64,000 bases of DNA from positions 102,870,784 to 102,934,783 of the forward strand of contig OZ035962.1 of assembly GCA_964034945.1 (NCBI GenBank). Direction: 5' to 3'. The number at the start of each line of letters is the position of its first letter. Positions within the stretch are counted from its first letter, which is position 1. The position numbers were made by a program, and so were the translations under genes. The notes under the pieces were generated by a model that worked only from the letters and a program-made list of their open reading frames with translations, made no database searches and had not been told where the DNA came from. Source of the stretch: Chrysopilus asiliformis. Its lineage: Eukaryota; Arthropoda; Insecta; Diptera; Rhagionidae. Below, piece after piece: positions 60,776 through 64,000 of this stretch.

Positions 60776-61800
60776 CAAATCAGCTGTATCTTTGCACTTA
60801 ATCAATAAAGATTAAAATAATCGAACTCAACATACTTAAGCTAGAAATCAATTCGCATAAGACGTCAAATACTTTCAGCACTTATCAACACAAGATTAAA
60901 ATTTCCGACATGAAATCTACTAAACCTGATATTGGAATTTATTTTTTTATCACTCTAATTAAATGTATTTCGTAAAAAAACTCTTAATTCACCAACTGAA
61001 AAGCGTTTAATACAGGTTACTATATTAAAATTATGTAAAAATGCTTTCGAACTCCGTCCAATGTCGTCACATTTTCGACATGAATATTGAACTGAAATAA
61101 ACCAAATGACGAAACAGAGCAGATGTGATTCTTATGGTTTCTTTTACTCAAGATTCTTTGTGTTCATTTAAATCGTCTGTTCTTTATTTAGAAGCCAATA
61201 CACATAATTTACAAGAACGAAACTGCACTGGACTCTGACTCAACGAACAATGAATTACTTGTGTATGTATTGTAACAGCAAAAGAAAATACGTAATGGCA
61301 CGATTTTGTTGAGAATTTTTGAATCATTTTCTTATCACTCAGCAAAAATTTGAATATGCAAAATGATTATCGGCATTACTCTTATGTGATTCATAGGTTG
61401 TGTTGATACTTAAAGAGTCAACGATAACCAGCTATAAGTTTTCATTCGGTTTGCGAGAATAATTTTGTTATTTGTACAAAAAGTTATCCAGCGATTTATT
61501 AATTTGAATTTACGAAAACCAGTTTAGAGTTCTAAGTTAATGACGGCTAAAAAGGTTTAATTTTTACCTGAGATATTGTAGGTTTTCTATATATGCTGGA
61601 AAATTTTTGTACTAAGACATACTATTTTTGTGAAGATATCAAAAAATATGAAAAAAACTACAATTGCCAGGGGCCAATATGAGGGCGGACAAAAATGATT
61701 TGAATGATTTTGTATATTCAAATTTTTGCTGAATTTTTGATTGATAAGAAAATGATTCAAAAATTCTCAACAAAACTATGCCATTGCGTATTTTCTTTTC
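60776..61800. other. Upstream of maltase D; no gene recognised
   Basis: AT-rich flank without a supported feature; CAATTGCCAGGGGCCAA near 61660 is a scrap of the subfamily-1 DINE-like 3' end. Confidence 0.4.
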
Positions 61801-61808
61801 CTTTATGG

Positions 61809-62678
61809 CAGCGATTCTCAACCTGTGGGGCGCGAGTACATTTAAGGGGGGCGCGAGCATATCCGAGACAAAATATTTAAAAAAGTTTATTAATTGACTG
61901 AAAGGAAAGTACATACCCACATACAAAACAAAATACATTTCGACATAATATTTAATAATTAACTTATTAACTTACGCTTGAAGCACAATGAACGCGAAAC
62001 CAGCGCGAAACCAACGCAACTACAACGCTCTGAACTGTCACGCAGTGCAAAATTCTAGCGGCAGAGCACAATGGCAGCTCGTGAAGTAGTACAAGTGACA
62101 AAATATAAAGTGGTATAAACTTGGAAAAATTACAAAAATGGATAATTTGCTTTGTTGGTCTTTATCTTTGTTATTTGCAGTAAGGCTATCAATTTTTCCT
62201 CGAACGACATTTTTCCAACCTCAATTTATGAACTGTCAACGCAGAATTCTGCGGCAAAGTTAGAAGTTTGCAAACTTTTGCGTTGCGGTTACGTTGTAGC
62301 TGCGTTCTATACGTTCACTGTGCTCACTTCAAACAATTTGTGGGAACCAAACTTTTAAGTGACAGTTTCCGCGCCAGTTTCGCGTTCATTGTGATTTCAG
62401 GGTTAAAACAACTTCTCGCGAAAACGCAAAAATGACGCAAGAGCAATAAAAAGGCACCAGATTCTTGTTTTGTCAACGCTGAGGATCGGTGTTGCCAAAT
62501 GTCAATAAATTACTGTTTTCTTGGTAATTTGTGTTTAAAATTAGGGTAGTAGTGCAGGTTTAGCGCCAAAATACTCAAATTACGTTATTATTGTAAACAT
62601 TTTATTGTATGAAGGGGGGCGCCATGACAATTTTGATTGAAAATTGGGCCGCGAATACTGAAAGGTTGAGAAACGCTG
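61809..62678. mobile_element. hAT-like element (copy 2), opposite orientation
   Basis: Starts CAGCGATTCTCAACC and ends GGTTGAGAAACGCTG; flanking octamers CTTTATGG (61801-61808) and CCTTATGG (62679-62686) match at 7 of 8. 870 bp, homologous to the element at 54188 in reverse. The 68-codon ORFs of both copies are the same non-coding repeat strand. Confidence 0.8.
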
Positions 62679-62686
62679 CCTTATGG

Positions 62687-63534
62687 TACAAAAAGGACCA
62701 TTTTCACAGGAAAAAATCTTGGATTTCCAGTCAAAATTCCATAAATCGTACCTTCGGTACTTGGTACAAGATGATTGGAAATCCAATTGGTTTTCCAACC
62801 AATTTGGTCAATTGGGGGATCGAGTGTATTTTAGTGTATGGAACAGTAATCTAAAACCCTATTCTAAACACATCTTACCTTTAAAAAAAATTCAATACGA
62901 CTCACCGTTTTCGAAAAAACTGTGAAAAACTGTTTCGTTTGTATGGAGGAGGAGGAATGGAATGATCAGAAAACCACTTATAAAATGATCAGAAAATCTT
63001 ATAAAATAAACAAAATAAAACGAAAATTCTGGGAAAAAATGGTAATAAGTTAAAGTAGCATAAGTTGATTTTCATACGAAACCAACGTGATATGTTTGTT
63101 AATGCAATAAACTTATTTCTCTGTATTAGATATTAAAATTTCAAAGCTTTTTTCAAAAACCAACGTTTTTTACTAAAACATTAAAAATAAATCAAATGCT
63201 TTTCATTTACTCTATTATACATATTTATATTTAGATACTTATATTAGTATTCAATCTTACACATGTTTTAAATCAAACGAAATTACGGTTTAAATTGTTC
63301 AAAAAAATCCGTATTTCTATTGTTTTCTTTTAATCAAACCCAATTGAATTTCAATTTTCCTTGATTTTCCCAATGATTAAACTGGGAACGAGAAAAAAAT
63401 CTGATGAAAACACACAAAATTCAAACCCAATTGTTAGGTGGTAATCGATTTAAGGAATTCTTACACGCAGAGAAAAAAAAGTTGTTTTTAAAAATCCAAA
63501 ATGACGTCTGTTTTTCGCCATGCTTGTTTATACT
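62687..63534. other. No gene; DINE-like fragment at start
   Basis: CATCAAAACT-type text is absent, but 62840-62960 (CTATTCTAAACACATCTTACC, CGTTTTCGAAAAAACTG, GTTTGTATGG) is the minus-strand middle of a subfamily-1 DINE-like element. The rest is unassigned. Confidence 0.4.
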
Positions 63535-64000
63535 TTTCAGTCTTGGAATATATATCCTTGATGTACTAAGATATTTTTACGGACTTCTCAACTCCAGAAT
63601 CGGATTCAGCAATCCCAAAAAGGATGAGATTGTTCCCGGAAAATTTGTGGGGAAGGATAATCACGTTATCCTTGCAGGACTTTCTGTTATCTCTGCAGAC
63701 TTCTTAATCCCAGAATTAGATTCATCGAACCCAAAAACCCTAAGATGAAATTTTTTTCCGGGAAATTTGAGGAAATCACGTTATCCTTACAGAACCTTCT
63801 CTTATCCTTGCAAGGACAAAGTAGTGAATATAGTGAAAATATTGTATAGTCATCGAACCGATATATGTATGCAAAATTTCAAGCCAATCGGATGAGTGGA
63901 AGTGGGTCAAAATTAGGTTACAAAATGTGGTCCTAACAGACATACAAACAGACAGACAAACAAACAGACAAACAAACAGACAAACAAACAGACGAACAAA
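63535..64000 (-). mobile_element. 122-bp-array family (copy 3), cut by window end
   Basis: Two diverged units (GGATAATCACGTTATCC at 63655 and a damaged one near 63775), then CAAAGTAGTGAATATAGTG, AATTTCAAGCCAATCGG and an ACAAACAG run to the last base. An upstream palindrome was not seen. Confidence 0.6.

Overview
This is a gene-poor, AT-rich, intron-containing eukaryotic window packed with mobile-element remnants. The genes are insect-like: small phase-consistent introns, TATA box plus TCAGT-type initiators about 31-35 bases apart, one cathepsin L-like protease and a family of secreted maltases. The repeats include many DINE-1/mini-me-like elements with internal GTCT/GTCC microsatellites, described from Diptera, so a TE-rich fly is the best guess. 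The species cannot be named from the sequence alone.

Genes. Five genes are supported. (1) A four-exon cathepsin L-like cysteine protease, + strand, 13375-15083, 342 aa. (2-5) Four alpha-glucosidase (maltase, GH13 subfamily 17 type) genes: A (+, 30954-33314, 578 aa), B (+, 35047-38133, 582 aa), C (-, 39671-41875, 586 aa) and D (-, 52191-60684, 610 aa). A, B and C share one eight-exon structure with identical intron phases. D has nine exons, two extra introns in the central exon, one intron missing, and three introns of about 2 kb filled with mobile elements. I rebuilt every exon set from splice sites; each gives an uninterrupted frame with the GH13 catalytic Asp-Glu-Asp. B and C are tail to tail, A and B are head to tail, and C and D share the minus strand. 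Together they look like a locally duplicated digestive family: secreted enzymes that release glucose from maltose, sucrose and short dextrins.

Repeats. 1-12 kb: Helitron-like, DINE-like, pogo-like, hAT-like and Harbinger-like non-autonomous elements, plus a cluster of GC-rich palindromes at 7334-7552. 16-19.5 kb: a three-level nest (a DINE-like copy inside an element with a 122-bp tandem array and a giant palindrome, itself inside a pogo-like element). 24-29.5 kb: an internally deleted mariner, a third pogo-like MITE, and a composite TIR element. 43-51 kb: no genes; pogo-like, foldback, piggyBac-like, Harbinger-like and hAT-like MITEs, several with exact target-site duplications. 52-63 kb: maltase D with at least five insertions in its introns, and a second copy of its hAT-like element in opposite orientation upstream of the gene. 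The window ends inside a third copy of the 122-bp-array family.

Most interesting: unrelated-looking repeat families here (Helitron-like, DINE-like, the 122-bp-array element and one more) share the same two-part module, a GTCT/ATGT microsatellite followed by a CGATT...TGAAATTT motif. The array element, with about 130-bp palindrome arms and a mobile 122-bp satellite, may be undescribed.
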